NCBI RefSeq assembly: GCF_052068095.1
Contig: NZ_JBQHDG010000004.1
Span: forward strand, 372,001-436,000
Reading direction: 5' to 3'
DNA: 64,000 bases
Source of the DNA: Phytohabitans sp052068095
GTDB lineage: Bacteria; Actinomycetota; Actinomycetes; Mycobacteriales; Micromonosporaceae
Part shown: one piece after another, positions 8,661 through 17,733 of the stretch
How positions within the stretch are numbered: position 1 is the first letter of the stretch
Layout of the letters: each line of letters opens with the position of its first letter
The notes under the pieces: generated by a model
Told to the model about the DNA's origin: nothing
Databases searched by the model: none
The model's input: the letters and a program-made list of their open reading frames with translations, nothing else
Position numbers and translations under genes: made by a program

Positions 8661-10118
8661 GTGGATGAGACCTTGACGGGGTTCGAGGCGGCGGCTGACC
8701 GGCTCGCGACGGCTGCTCCGGGCACGGCACAAGCGGCCGTGGCGGAGCTGATCACGCTGGCCGTGGCCGACGCTGAGCTGCGGCAGTCGGTCACGGAAAC
8801 GATTTGCCGGTGGCTGCGAGGCGAGGCCGGGTCAAGCGGCGTCGCGGTCCAGCAGCGGCGTGCCGTACTTGGGTCGCTGACCGATCGGCTGCGGGCGCGA
8901 GAGGCACCGTGGCAAGGCGTGAGCGTCGACCTGTCCGGTGCGACGCTCGTCGACGCCGACTTCACCGGCTGCCGGCTCGGCGGTGCCGTGTTCGCCGACA
9001 CCCGGTTCCACGGCACCACGGTCTTCGACGGCGTCACGTTCGATGGTGAGGTCATGTTCCAGCGAGCGGTCTTCTACGACGACGCCAGCTTCACGGAGGT
9101 GCGATTCGAAGGCGATGCCGAGTTCGGCCGGGCCCGGTTTCGTGGCCGGGCGGACTTCACCGGTGCGGCTTTCGGCGGCATGGCCTGGTTCGGGCGCGGC
9201 ACCGACACGTGGTGGGAAGACGACGAGGCGTGGGAGACGGTCGAAGAGATCGACCCGGCGCCCTGGGACGAGCTCAACGAGGACGATCCGCACTGGCCCA
9301 TCGCGGTGCTCATCGAGGACTACCAGGACTGGGAGGAGGGCGGCGACGGCGCGCGGTTCGCCGGTGACGCGTCGTTCGCTGGCGTCCGGTTCGACGGCCC
9401 GGCCTGGTTCTACAACGCCCGGTTCGCGGCGGCGGCCACGTTCGCGGGGGCCCGCTTCGCGGGGCGGGTGCATCTCGACCAGCCCTCGGTCGACCTCTCC
9501 GACGCGCACTGGGCCGGTGGCACCGACGACGGTAGGTCCGAGTGGCCGCTGGGCTGGACGGTGCGATCGGACGGCGCCGGCGGCGTGCTGGTCCCGGATT
9601 CCTCGATAGCGCCACACACCCGGCGGCTGGCCGACCCGGACCCCTCGGTCCGCGCGGCCGCGCTGGAGAGCCTGGACCGACTCGGTGACGACCGGCCCGA
9701 GCTACGGCAGCGTGTCGTGGCGACGCTGTGCTCGTTCCTGCGGATCCCGGTGCCGTTCGATCTGCACGCGCAGGAACGCACCGCAGAACAGACCACGCTG
9801 CTCCAGCTGCGCCAGCAGGCGCAAACACTACTCGCGCAGCGGCTGCGGCCCGGCCCCGGACAGTGGAAGGACATGAACGTGTGGCTCTGCGGCGCCACGC
9901 TTGTCGAGCTGGACTTCAGCGGCTGCGAGGGTGGGTACGCCGAGTTCACCGGCGCCCAGTTCCACGGGACAACCCGCTTCGACGGCAGCCGGTTCGACCC
10001 AGCGACGTTCACATTGGACGGATCGTCCGGCCGGGCCACCTTCCACGGCGACGTCCTGTTCGACAGCGAGCCGCCCGACGGCGCAGTCTTCCACGGCGCT
10101 GTCACCTCACGCGCCTAA
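8661..10118 (+). CDS. Pentapeptide-repeat protein
   Basis: This 485-residue protein has two blocks of pentapeptide repeats. In the first, near residues 90-170, fives such as LSGAT, LVDAD, FTGCR and FADTR follow each other with central Leu or Phe. It is interrupted by an acidic segment (DTWWEDDEAWETVEEIDPAP). A second short block lies near 400-470. The repeats fold as a right-handed square beta-helix. The helical stretches before each block look like paralogous modules (ETICRWLR versus VATLCSFLR), so the gene probably arose by internal duplication. GTG 8616 (500 residues) is an alternative start. The function is unknown. The 3' end overlaps the convergent AfsR-type gene by 17 bp. Confidence 0.8.
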   Translation: MDETLTGFEAAADRLATAAPGTAQAAVAELITLAVADAELRQSVTETICRWLRGEAGSSGVAVQQRRAVLGSLTDRLRAREAPWQGVSVDLSGATLVDADFTGCRLGGAVFADTRFHGTTVFDGVTFDGEVMFQRAVFYDDASFTEVRFEGDAEFGRARFRGRADFTGAAFGGMAWFGRGTDTWWEDDEAWETVEEIDPAPWDELNEDDPHWPIAVLIEDYQDWEEGGDGARFAGDASFAGVRFDGPAWFYNARFAAAATFAGARFAGRVHLDQPSVDLSDAHWAGGTDDGRSEWPLGWTVRSDGAGGVLVPDSSIAPHTRRLADPDPSVRAAALESLDRLGDDRPELRQRVVATLCSFLRIPVPFDLHAQERTAEQTTLLQLRQQAQTLLAQRLRPGPGQWKDMNVWLCGATLVELDFSGCEGGYAEFTGAQFHGTTRFDGSRFDPATFTLDGSSGRATFHGDVLFDSEPPDGAVFHGAVTSRA

Positions 10119-12660
10119 GCGTGTGCCAGCGCTCGGCATCTGCCGCGGCTATGTGTTCTGCCGGTGGCCCAGCCGCCCGGGTTCGGTGGAGGCCAGGTGA
10201 GCACGGATGGCGTCGGTGGTGGTTTCCTCGTCGTCGGTGCGGTCGATTCCGATGTCGGTGAGGATGTTCAGGGCGTGTTGCCAGTGTTCGCGGGCTTGTT
10301 CGTGCTGGCCCCGGGCGTGGTGGGCGTGGGCGAGTCCGTCGTGGGCGCGGGCCTCGTCGACGGGTTGGCCCAACTTTCCCGCCGGTCAGCGCGTCCAACT
10401 CGCCAACCGGGTGACCGGTGGCCCGGGCAAGGCGCAACGCTTGCTCGAGGTGGTCGGCGGCTTGCGTGTATCGGCCGCGCAGCCGGTGGATGTGACCAAG
10501 GCCGGCCAGCGCATCCATCTCGCCGACGCGGTGGCCGGTGGCACGGGCTGTCATCAGGGCCTGGTGGTGAAGGGCTTCGGCGTCGTGGTAGCGGCCTCGG
10601 GAGCGTAGATGCCGGTGCAGGATGGTCGACAGGTGCAGGACGTGTTCAGCCTGGCCGTGTTCGGCGGTGTATCTGGCGGCGGTCAGCAGGTTGGGAAGCT
10701 CGTTGTCCAGCCAGCCGAGCGCGGCTGCCGGGTCCTGGAGGTCGGGGCTCGGGGTGCTCGCGGGAGGTACCTCGGGGCGGCCTTCGGGCTCGTATGGGTG
10801 TGCGGCGTCCACGGCGAGCGCGGCGGTGTGCCGGTAGTAGTCGAGAAGTCGATTCAACGCCGCGCGGTTGGTGGACTCCGTCTGGTCGCGGGTCGCGGTG
10901 AGCGTGGCATGGGCGTGGACGAGGTCGTGGAACCGGTACCGGCCGGGTGTGGGTTCTTGCAGCAGGTGGGCATCGAGGAGTTGGTCGAGCAGCCGGCTGG
11001 CGTGATCTGGGGTGGAGTCGAGCAGGGCGGCGGTGGCGTACGCGTCGGTGTCTGGGCCGGGGTGTAGGCCGAGCAGTCGGTACGCGCGTTGGGTGTCGCC
11101 GGTCAGGTGCCGGTAGGACAGGTCGAGGGTGGCGGTGACGCTGCGCTGCCCGGCTTCGAGCTCGCTGAGCCGCTGCTGCTGGTCGCTGAGCCGCGCCACC
11201 AGGTGGGACAGCTGCCAGGCGGGGTGGGATCGCAGCCGGGCGGCCGCGATGCGGATCGCCAGCGGCAGCCGGCCACACAGCTCGACGAGGTCCGCCACCA
11301 GCTCAGCTGGCTGGTCGCGTAGCCGGCCCGGGCCGGCGGTCCGCACGAACAGGCTGGCCGCGTCGGGGGCGGGCAGGGTGTCCAGCGACAGGGTGTGGGT
11401 GTGGTCCAGTCCGGCCAGCCTGTGCCGGCTGGTGATCAGCACCAGGCAGCCGGCGCTGCCCGGTAGCAGCGGCGCCACCTGGGTTTCGGTGGCGGCGTCG
11501 TCCAGCAGGATCAGCATCTGCTGGTCGGCGAGCCGCGTGCGGTACAACGCGGCCCGATCCTCCAGGCCGGCCGGGATCTGTGGCCCGGGAACGCCGAGGG
11601 CGCGCAGCAGGTGCTCGAGCGCCTCCGCCGGCTCGCGAGGCGCCATGCCCGGTGTGTGCCCGTGCAGGTCGATGAACAGCTGCCCGTGCGGGTACCGGTC
11701 GGCGATCCGGTGTGCCAGGTGGACGGCGAGGGCGGTCTTGCCGATCCCGGCCATCCCGTCGATCGCGCTGATCACCACCGTGGACGCGTCCCGTGTCTGG
11801 TCCAGCGCGGCCAGCTCACGGGCCCGGCCGGTGAACAGCTGTGGCGGCGCAGGTAGCTGCCGCACCGGGCCCGAGGTGTGCGCGGTCGCGGACGGTGCCG
11901 GGGTCAGGGTGGGGTCGGCGGCCAGGATCTGCTGGTGCAGCCGCTGTAGCGCCGGGCCGGGCCGCACCCCGAGCTCCTGGTCGAGCAGCCGGTAGATCCG
12001 CTGGTAAGCGTCGAGGGCGTCGGCCTGCCGCCCGGCGCGGTAGAGCGCGAGCATGAGGTGTGCCCAGAGCCGCTCGCACAGCGGGTGGCGGGCGGTGAGC
12101 TCGGCCAGCTCGGCGGCGAGCACCGCCGGCTCGGCCAAACCCAGCCGCGCCTGGAAGCTGTCCTCCAGCACCATCATGCGCAACTCTTCGAGCCGTTCAA
12201 CTTCTGGTTGGAGCGCGGCGGGCAGTGGCAGGTCTTCCAGCACCGGCCCGCGCCATCGGGCCAGGGCCTGGGCAAAGTGTTCGACGGCGGGTGCGTGGCG
12301 CTGCTCGGACAACGCCTGCCGGCCCTGGCCGGCCAGCCTCTCGAACACCGCCGCGTCCAGCTCTTCCGCCGCGGCCCGAAGCTGGTATCCGCCGGAGGCC
12401 CGGTGCAGGCGCGGCGGGTCGGCTGGCTCACCGGCGTGCAGCAGGCGTCGCAGGTCGCTGACGTAGGACTGGAGGTTGGCCCGCGCCGACGGCGGGGGCG
12501 CTTCGGGCCACAGCAGATCGAGCAGCGACTCGGTCGACACCGGCGTGTTGGCCCGCAGCAACAGCACGGCCAGCAGCAGTCGCTGCTTGCGCCGGGGCGG
12601 CGTCAGCAGCTGCCCCGTATCATCCCTGATCTCCAGGATGCCCAGTATCCGAAACTCCAT
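10102..12660 (-). CDS. AfsR/SARP-family regulator with NB-ARC and TPR, frameshifted near its 3' end
   Basis: This is a SARP-type activator. The OmpR-like DNA-binding domain covers about 1-95 (MEFRILGILEIRDD start). The bacterial activation domain covers about 96-240. An NB-ARC ATPase follows with Walker A GMAGIGKT at 302-309 and LILLDDA as Walker B. TPR repeats begin after about 640. After LDALTGG (about residue 757) the protein becomes Arg/Pro-rich and non-homologous. The expected TPR continuation (ARAHDGLAHAHHARGQHEQA) is in another frame and ends at 10149. A frameshift or small deletion near 10371-10385 has therefore altered the tail. SARPs usually activate secondary-metabolite clusters; no cluster is visible here. 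Confidence 0.85.
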   Translation of the reverse strand: MEFRILGILEIRDDTGQLLTPPRRKQRLLLAVLLLRANTPVSTESLLDLLWPEAPPPSARANLQSYVSDLRRLLHAGEPADPPRLHRASGGYQLRAAAEELDAAVFERLAGQGRQALSEQRHAPAVEHFAQALARWRGPVLEDLPLPAALQPEVERLEELRMMVLEDSFQARLGLAEPAVLAAELAELTARHPLCERLWAHLMLALYRAGRQADALDAYQRIYRLLDQELGVRPGPALQRLHQQILAADPTLTPAPSATAHTSGPVRQLPAPPQLFTGRARELAALDQTRDASTVVISAIDGMAGIGKTALAVHLAHRIADRYPHGQLFIDLHGHTPGMAPREPAEALEHLLRALGVPGPQIPAGLEDRAALYRTRLADQQMLILLDDAATETQVAPLLPGSAGCLVLITSRHRLAGLDHTHTLSLDTLPAPDAASLFVRTAGPGRLRDQPAELVADLVELCGRLPLAIRIAAARLRSHPAWQLSHLVARLSDQQQRLSELEAGQRSVTATLDLSYRHLTGDTQRAYRLLGLHPGPDTDAYATAALLDSTPDHASRLLDQLLDAHLLQEPTPGRYRFHDLVHAHATLTATRDQTESTNRAALNRLLDYYRHTAALAVDAAHPYEPEGRPEVPPASTPSPDLQDPAAALGWLDNELPNLLTAARYTAEHGQAEHVLHLSTILHRHLRSRGRYHDAEALHHQALMTARATGHRVGEMDALAGLGHIHRLRGRYTQAADHLEQALRLARATGHPVGELDALTGGKVGPTRRRGPRPRRTRPRPPRPGPARTSPRTLATRPEHPHRHRNRPHRRRGNHHRRHPCSPGLHRTRAAGPPAEHIAAADAERWHTLRRVR

Positions 12661-12696
12661 GATCCCCGTCCGCGGGTGAGGCTCCGACCGGGACGC

Positions 12697-12710
12697 CCCG
12701 CTTCAGCGGG
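12697..12710 (-). terminator. Short GC hairpin downstream of the SDR gene
   Basis: CCCGCT-TC-AGCGGG forms a perfect 6-bp stem 56 bp downstream of the SDR stop codon and upstream of the SARP start. It could separate the two transcripts. It has no U tract. Confidence 0.35.
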
Positions 12711-12765
12711 CCTCCACCGGGCAAGCCGTAATGCCGGGCATCGATCCACTTTCTTGTCGAAGTAG

Positions 12766-13488
12766 CTAGTCGACGACGGCACCGGCGGTGAGGTTGATCT
12801 CGGTGGCGGTCATCGTGGCGGCCAGGTCGGAGGCGGCGAACACGGCCGCGTTGCCGACCTGGTCGTAGCTGGGGCGCCGCGGCAGCAGCAGCCGGTCAGC
12901 TTCTGGGTCGGGCTCCCCCGTATTCGGCGAGCCTGGGGAAAGTAGCCAGGCGACGCGCACGCCGTGTGGCCCGAGCTCGGCGGCGAGCTGCCGGCAGAGG
13001 CCCGCGAGCGCGGCCCAGGCGACGTGGGAGCCGCCGAGGTTGGGGATGGCCTCGCGGCCGCCGCCCATGACGAGGATGACTCCGGTGCCGCGTCGGACCA
13101 TGTGGCGTGCCGCCGCGGTGGCGACGGTGAGGCTCGACGTGAGGGCCTTGGTGACCGGCTGCATGACGTCACCGATCGGCATGTCGACCAGCGGTGTGCC
13201 TTGGATGTCGTCGTTGAAGGTGGCGTTGAAGCAGATGTCGATACCGTCACCGCGGTCGGCCACGGCGGCGGCGTGCCGTTCGACCGCGTCCCGGTCAAGG
13301 ACGTTCAGGACGTCGACGTGCGCGACACCGCCGGCCGCGCGGATGCCGGTGGCGACGTCCTCGAGGGTCGTCCGGGTGCGCCCGGTCAGGTGGACGGCGG
13401 CGCCTTGCCGCGCGAATGCCCGCGCGACGGCGGAACCGATGGAGCCGCTTCCACCGTGGACGATTGCAGTTCGGTTCAGCAGCAGCAT
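12766..13488 (-). CDS. Short-chain dehydrogenase/reductase lacking the YxxxK catalytic pair
   Basis: This is a Rossmann-fold SDR protein of 240 residues. The NAD(P)-binding glycine motif GGSGSIGSAVARAF is near residue 12. FNATF stands where NNAG would be. Where SDRs have YxxxK, this protein reads GGSHVAWAALAGLCRQLAAE: aligning the AAEL/GPHG segments puts Ser at the Tyr position and Trp at the Lys position. It may bind cofactor without classical catalysis, or belong to a divergent subfamily. It lies downstream of a decayed GMC oxidoreductase on the same strand, which may once have been an operon partner. Confidence 0.8.
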   Translation of the reverse strand: MLLLNRTAIVHGGSGSIGSAVARAFARQGAAVHLTGRTRTTLEDVATGIRAAGGVAHVDVLNVLDRDAVERHAAAVADRGDGIDICFNATFNDDIQGTPLVDMPIGDVMQPVTKALTSSLTVATAAARHMVRRGTGVILVMGGGREAIPNLGGSHVAWAALAGLCRQLAAELGPHGVRVAWLLSPGSPNTGEPDPEADRLLLPRRPSYDQVGNAAVFAASDLAATMTATEINLTAGAVVD

Positions 13489-13509
13489 TGTTCGTCAACC
13501 TCCCGTCGC

Positions 13510-13652
13510 TCAGGCCTCGACGCGGCGCCCGTTTCGGCGGCCTCGCACGCCGACGGCCCGGCCACGTTCGAGTATCACCTGGTCGACGGCCGTCGACAGT
13601 GCGAGGGTGACGTTCGAGGGTGTCCCACGACCACGTAGTCGAACTCCGTCAC
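13510..13652 (-). pseudogene. Remnant of a GMC-family (glucose-methanol-choline) oxidoreductase
   Basis: The minus strand starts VTEFDYVVVG, the usual N-terminus of GMC flavoproteins before GAGSAG. The frame then changes and continues as TPSNVTLALSTAVDQVILER and GRAVGVRGRRNGRRVEA, which resembles the internal GMC segment that follows the substrate region. About 150 residues are missing between the two pieces, the reading frame shifts, and a stop follows at 13510. This is what an internal deletion would leave. The rest of the enzyme, including its C-terminal domain, is absent. Confidence 0.65.
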
Positions 13653-13666
13653 GAAACTTCCGCCCT

Positions 13667-13855
13667 TCATGTGCGGCGGCGACGGTCGGGCTGGTCGCTG
13701 CCGAGTACCACCGCCAGGATCGCGGTCGGCTTGTCCATCGGGAGCAGTTCCCCGGTGATGACGCCCTCCCACCGTCGGTACCGGACAAGGCCCATCGACG
13801 TCCGGTGCTCGGACAGCACGGTCCCGACCACCCCGTGTGGTGTCCTGTCACGCAC
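13667..13855 (-). CDS. Small hypothetical protein upstream of the GMC remnant
   Basis: A 62-residue frame starts at GTG 13855 with GGAGG seven bases upstream. It encodes VRDRTPHGVVGTVLSEHRTS through GVITGELLPMDKPTAILAVV to a basic end. Codon third positions are mostly G or C. It sits 15 bp before the GMC remnant on the same strand and may be its former operon mate. I do not recognise the family. The Shine-Dalgarno and spacing are the main support. Confidence 0.45.
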   Translation of the reverse strand: MRDRTPHGVVGTVLSEHRTSMGLVRYRRWEGVITGELLPMDKPTAILAVVLGSDQPDRRRRT

Positions 13856-14202
13856 GCTGCACCCTCCAATGTGGATTGCTGCGGTGTCGTGCCGCGCCTT
13901 GGCTCGTCCGGTCAGGACGTCACGGCGCAACGTCCGCATCCCCGCGGGGCGAACGGCTCCTTCGCGGGAGGACCACGCCAGTGCCAGCTGGCGCCCTACG
14001 TGGACAACGCTGCCGTCGGGTGCTACACGGCCCGCCATACACCGCCGTGTAGATCGCGTTAGGTGTCCCGTGGTCCGGCGGTAACTCCCGTCTGATGTAA
14101 CGCCGCGAGGCACCGCCGCGCTCTCTCCACTGACGGCCCGGTACGGGGCCACCGCAGAGGGAGGACGGTGAGCCGGGACCATGGTCATCGTGCAGGCTGT
14201 GA
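13856..14202. other. Intergenic region, no supported gene
   Basis: These 347 bp lie between the divergent small gene at 13855 and the GH13 gene. Open frames exist on both strands, but none has a credible start, homology or protein-like composition. The promoter of the GH13 gene must lie here; I see no convincing -35/-10 pair. Confidence 0.5.
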
Positions 14203-15909
14203 GTGGGCGACTCTCGGTCGGTCCCGGTGAGTAGACGCTGGTATCGCAACGGGGTGATCTACTCGCTCGACGTCAGCCGGTTTCAAGACTCCAACGGCGA
14301 CGGCATCGGTGACCTCCGCGGCTTGATCGGCCGTTTCGACTACCTGTCCCGTCTCGGTGTGAACACGATCTGGCTCAACCCGATCCATCCGTCACCGATG
14401 CGCGATGGCGGCTACGACGTCACCGACCACTACGCGATCCATCCGCGGCTGGGCAGCATGGGCGACTTCGCCGAACTGCTCGACGAGGCCGACGAGCGCG
14501 GTATCCGCGTGATGTTGGACCTGGTCGTCAACCACACCAGCGACCAGCATCCGTGGTTTCAGGCCGCCCGCGCCGATCACGCCTCGCCGTACCGGGACTG
14601 GTATGTCTGGTCGGACACCGAGCCGCCCGACCGGTTCGAGGGCCAGGTCTTCCCCGACGTGGAGACGGAGACCTGGACCTACGACGAGGCCGCCGACGCG
14701 TGGTACCGGCACCGGTTCTACGCCTTCGAGCCGGACCTCAACGTGGACAACCCGGCCGTCCGCACGGAAATCCTCCGGATCGTGCAGTTCTGGCTGCGGC
14801 TCGGCGTTTCCGGCTTCCGGGTCGATGCCGCCCCGTTCCTGATCGAACACTTCGATGCCGACGGCCGGCCGTTTTCCGACTTCAGGTTTCTGCGCGAGCT
14901 CCGCGAGACCATCTCCTGGCGTCGCGGCGACGCGGTGCTGCTGGCCGAGGCGAACGTATCCGACACCGAGCTACTGGAGTACTTCGGCTCCGACGATGGA
15001 CACGCCAGCCGGGTGCCGATGGTGTTCGCGTTCCGCCTCAACCAGGCCATCATGCTCGCCCTGGCCCGCCAGGATGCCACCGCGATCCGGCAGGTGTTCA
15101 CCGAACTGCCGGACCTGCCCCGGCACGCACAGTGGGCCACCTTCCTCCGCAACCACGACGAAGTCGACCTCGGCCGACTGACGGCCGCCGAACGCGAGGA
15201 CGTCTTCCGCGCCTTCGGCCCCGAACCACACATGCGGCTCTACCGCCGCGGCATCCGCCGCCGCCTAGCCCCCATGCTCAACGGCGACCGCCGCCGCCTC
15301 GAACTCGCCTACAGCTTGCAGCTCTCCATGCCCGGCACACCGGTCATCCGGTACGGCGACGAGATCGGCATGGGCGAAAACCTCGACCTACCCGAACGCG
15401 AAGCGATCCGCACACCGATGCAGTGGGACGAAACCCCCGGCGGCGGCTTCTCCACCGCCGCCGCGCACCGGCTCCCCGTACCGCCGATCACCGACGAACC
15501 CTACGGCTACCCCACCCTGAACGTCGCCGCCCAGCGACGCGACCCCGTCAGCCTGCTGACCTGGTTCGAACGGATGCTGCACACCCTCCGCGAATGCGAA
15601 GAAATCAGCGGCGGGCACCACGAGATCCTCTCCGACGCCTGCCCGCCCCACGTCCTGGTACATCTGGTCACCGCGCCCGAGGGCAGACTGCTGTTTCTGC
15701 ACAACCTCGCCGACCGACCCTGCCGGCTGGCCATCCCCGCACAACCCGGCGACCCCTACCCCATCGCGGTCGCCGCCGACAGCGACTACGGCGACGACAT
15801 AGACCTCAACGACCTGGAACTCAACGGCTACGGCTACCGCTGGATCCGCCTTCGCGACACCCGCACCTCGGCGGTGACAGCCTGGCCCACGGCGGCATCT
15901 GACCTGTAG
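14203..15909 (+). CDS. GH13 alpha-amylase family enzyme, trehalose-synthase-like
   Basis: This is a (beta/alpha)8-barrel glycoside hydrolase or isomerase of 568 residues. Visible GH13 regions are DLVVNHTS (region I), GFRVDAAPF (catalytic nucleophile Asp, about 206), LLAEANV (acid/base Glu, about 249) and FLRNHDE (transition-state Asp, about 318). The pattern WYRNGVIYSLDVSRFQDSNG and the NHDE motif are typical of trehalose synthase (maltose to trehalose isomerase). The length also suits a TreS without a fused maltokinase. GTG 14227 (VSRRWYRNG) may be the true start. No maltokinase or GlgE gene lies nearby, so the pathway is not confirmed. Confidence 0.82.
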   Translation: MGDSRSVPVSRRWYRNGVIYSLDVSRFQDSNGDGIGDLRGLIGRFDYLSRLGVNTIWLNPIHPSPMRDGGYDVTDHYAIHPRLGSMGDFAELLDEADERGIRVMLDLVVNHTSDQHPWFQAARADHASPYRDWYVWSDTEPPDRFEGQVFPDVETETWTYDEAADAWYRHRFYAFEPDLNVDNPAVRTEILRIVQFWLRLGVSGFRVDAAPFLIEHFDADGRPFSDFRFLRELRETISWRRGDAVLLAEANVSDTELLEYFGSDDGHASRVPMVFAFRLNQAIMLALARQDATAIRQVFTELPDLPRHAQWATFLRNHDEVDLGRLTAAEREDVFRAFGPEPHMRLYRRGIRRRLAPMLNGDRRRLELAYSLQLSMPGTPVIRYGDEIGMGENLDLPEREAIRTPMQWDETPGGGFSTAAAHRLPVPPITDEPYGYPTLNVAAQRRDPVSLLTWFERMLHTLRECEEISGGHHEILSDACPPHVLVHLVTAPEGRLLFLHNLADRPCRLAIPAQPGDPYPIAVAADSDYGDDIDLNDLELNGYGYRWIRLRDTRTSAVTAWPTAASDL

Positions 15910-15977
15910 ACGCGTTGTCCGCCACGGCGGGGTCGCCGGCAGCGCCGTTGTCGAGCTCACTCATCGATCCCCCATTC

Positions 15978-15995
15978 GAGGTCGTGAGAGACCTC
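15978..15995. terminator. Weak hairpin between convergent genes
   Basis: GAGGTC-gtgaga-GACCTC forms a 6-bp stem between the GH13 gene and the convergent response-regulator gene. It may be a weak bidirectional terminator. No U tract follows. Confidence 0.3.
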
Positions 15996-16021
15996 CAGCC
16001 AGCGGCGAGTGTTGTTCACCA

Positions 16022-16735
16022 TCAACGTTCGTCGAGACGGTTTCTACCGCTGATGTGGGAGGGGTGCGGCCGCGCGCTGACCAGCCCGGCGTCGTATGCG
16101 GCGATCACGAGGTGCGTGCGGTCACGGGCGTCGAGCTTGCGTAGCAGGTGCGAGACGTGGGTTTTGACGGTCTTGATGGAGATCGTTAGTTGATGGGCGA
16201 TCTCGTCATTGGACAGGCCCTGCCCGATGAGGCCGAGCATTTCCACTTCGCGTGTGGTCAGCTGGTCTGGCGGGGAGGGTTCGACGGCGGTCGGTCCTCT
16301 GGCGGTGTAGTGCGCGACAAGTCGGGTCAGGATCGAAGGGGCGAACAGCGGCTCGCCATTGTGGGTGCGGCGGATCGCGGCGAGCAGGTCGGTGGGCTTG
16401 CTGTCTTTGAGCAGAAAGCCGCTGGCTCCCGCGCGCAGTGCGTGGAAGACGTACTCGTCGAGGTCGAACATGCTCAGTACGAGCACTCGCGTGTGCGCGA
16501 GCTTCGGCATCCGGCAGATGCGCCGGGTCGCTTCGATTCCGTCGAGGCGCGGCATCCTGACGTCCATGAGTACCACGTCCGGTGTGGTGTCGCTGGCGAC
16601 GGTGGTGGCCTCCAGGCCGTCGTGGGCCTCTCCGACGACGGCGAGGTCGGGTTCGGCGTTGATGATCATCGCGAGGCTGTGCCTGAGCAGTGGCTGGTCG
16701 TCGGCTAGGACGACCCGCACCGGCGCGCTTGTCAT
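16022..16735 (-). CDS. NarL/LuxR-type response regulator
   Basis: This two-component response regulator has 237 residues. The receiver domain (about 5-120) has the acidic pair ADDQ, the phospho-acceptor Asp in VVLMDVRMP and the Lys in LLKDSKP. A LuxR-type helix-turn-helix at about 150-215 carries LTTREVEMLGLIGQGLSND and TISIKTVKTHVSHLLRKL. Its start overlaps the kinase stop by 4 bp, so the pair is translationally coupled. The divergent ABC-type locus at 17734 is a plausible target, by position only. Confidence 0.93.
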   Translation of the reverse strand: MTSAPVRVVLADDQPLLRHSLAMIINAEPDLAVVGEAHDGLEATTVASDTTPDVVLMDVRMPRLDGIEATRRICRMPKLAHTRVLVLSMFDLDEYVFHALRAGASGFLLKDSKPTDLLAAIRRTHNGEPLFAPSILTRLVAHYTARGPTAVEPSPPDQLTTREVEMLGLIGQGLSNDEIAHQLTISIKTVKTHVSHLLRKLDARDRTHLVIAAYDAGLVSARPHPSHISGRNRLDER

Positions 16736-17583
16736 GTCGTCCCGTCCGGGATGGTGGCTACGAGGCGAAACCCCGGCGGGTGGGGCGTAGCGGTGACGGT
16801 GCCGCCCAGACTGATGGTCCGTTCCCGCAGGCCGATGAGGCCGTGCCTCGGGCCGGGGTTGGCGGCCCAGCCTGGGCTCGGCCCGTCGTCGGTGATGGTG
16901 ACGACGACGGCGTCGGGTGCTCGTGCGAGGTTGACCTCGACGCGTGTGAGGCCGGCGTGGCGGGTGCTGTTGGCCAGCCCTTCGCGGACCACCGCGCAGA
17001 TCCCGGCCTGGGCTCCTGAGGACACCGGGCCGAGCTCGTCCTGGTGCAGGTCTACGCGCAGGCCCGCCCGGCGCGCGTCCGCGATGATCTTCGGCAGGGA
17101 GGCGAGATCATCCGTAGGGTGGCGGCTGGCCGGGTGGTCGACCTCGCGCAGCGCCTGAAGCATCCGTCGCAGCTCGACGGTGGCCTGACGGCTGAGTGCC
17201 TCGACGTCCGCGATGGCGGCCATCAGCTCCTTCTCGTCAGGCTTACGCGCGTGGAGATGCGCCGCCGCGGCCGCCCGTACGGTGATCATGCCGAGTCCGT
17301 GAGAGACGATGTCGTGCAGGTCGCGGGCGATGCGCAAGCGCTCGGCGAGCACCGCCTCCGCGGCATTCCACCGCGCCTGCGTCGCCTCATGTTCGGCGCG
17401 TTCGGCACGTAGCCGAACCATCGCTCGCGCCGCGACCGCCGCGGCGGCAGCGACCAGTAACAGCGTGGCGAGCGGCCACGTGAGCCCGAGTACCACGACA
17501 GCGGCGAGCGCGACGACGCCGGCGCCGACCGGCAGCAGCCAGCTCACCGATCGCCGAAAACGGCGCCCGCGCTCATGGGTCAT
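16732..17583 (-). CDS. DesK/NarX-type sensor histidine kinase
   Basis: This 283-residue kinase has a pair of transmembrane helices near 13-50 and almost no extracytoplasmic domain. The HisKA_3 dimerisation box reads RIARDLHDIVSHGLGM (about 92-107; the first His is the phospho-acceptor). The HATPase domain has REGLANSTRHA (N box) and the G boxes ITDDGPSPG and HGLIGLRER. The short membrane part suggests an intramembrane-sensing kinase, as often found beside ABC transporters. A TAGATT -10 six bases before the ATG suggests a leaderless start. It is operonic with the response regulator at 16022. Confidence 0.92.
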   Translation of the reverse strand: MTHERGRRFRRSVSWLLPVGAGVVALAAVVVLGLTWPLATLLLVAAAAAVAARAMVRLRAERAEHEATQARWNAAEAVLAERLRIARDLHDIVSHGLGMITVRAAAAAHLHARKPDEKELMAAIADVEALSRQATVELRRMLQALREVDHPASRHPTDDLASLPKIIADARRAGLRVDLHQDELGPVSSGAQAGICAVVREGLANSTRHAGLTRVEVNLARAPDAVVVTITDDGPSPGWAANPGPRHGLIGLRERTISLGGTVTATPHPPGFRLVATIPDGTT

Positions 17584-17589
17584 ACGCCG

Positions 17590-17595
17590 AATCTA
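17590..17595 (-). promoter_or_regulatory. -10 element for leaderless sensor-kinase gene
   Basis: On the minus strand TAGATT is followed by CGGCGT and the ATG at 17583. The N6 spacing matches other leaderless starts in the window. No clear -35 was found. Confidence 0.45.
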
Positions 17596-17733
17596 GCGGC
17601 TGTCACCGTGCTGGGCGTCAGACCACGGTCCGACAGCCCCACGTCCGACAACCGGCGGGAGTTGCGGTCCGTGGACCGATGTGGCGTGCCTTCCGGAACT
17701 GTTCTCTTGAGCCCGACACAAATGGGAGGACCG

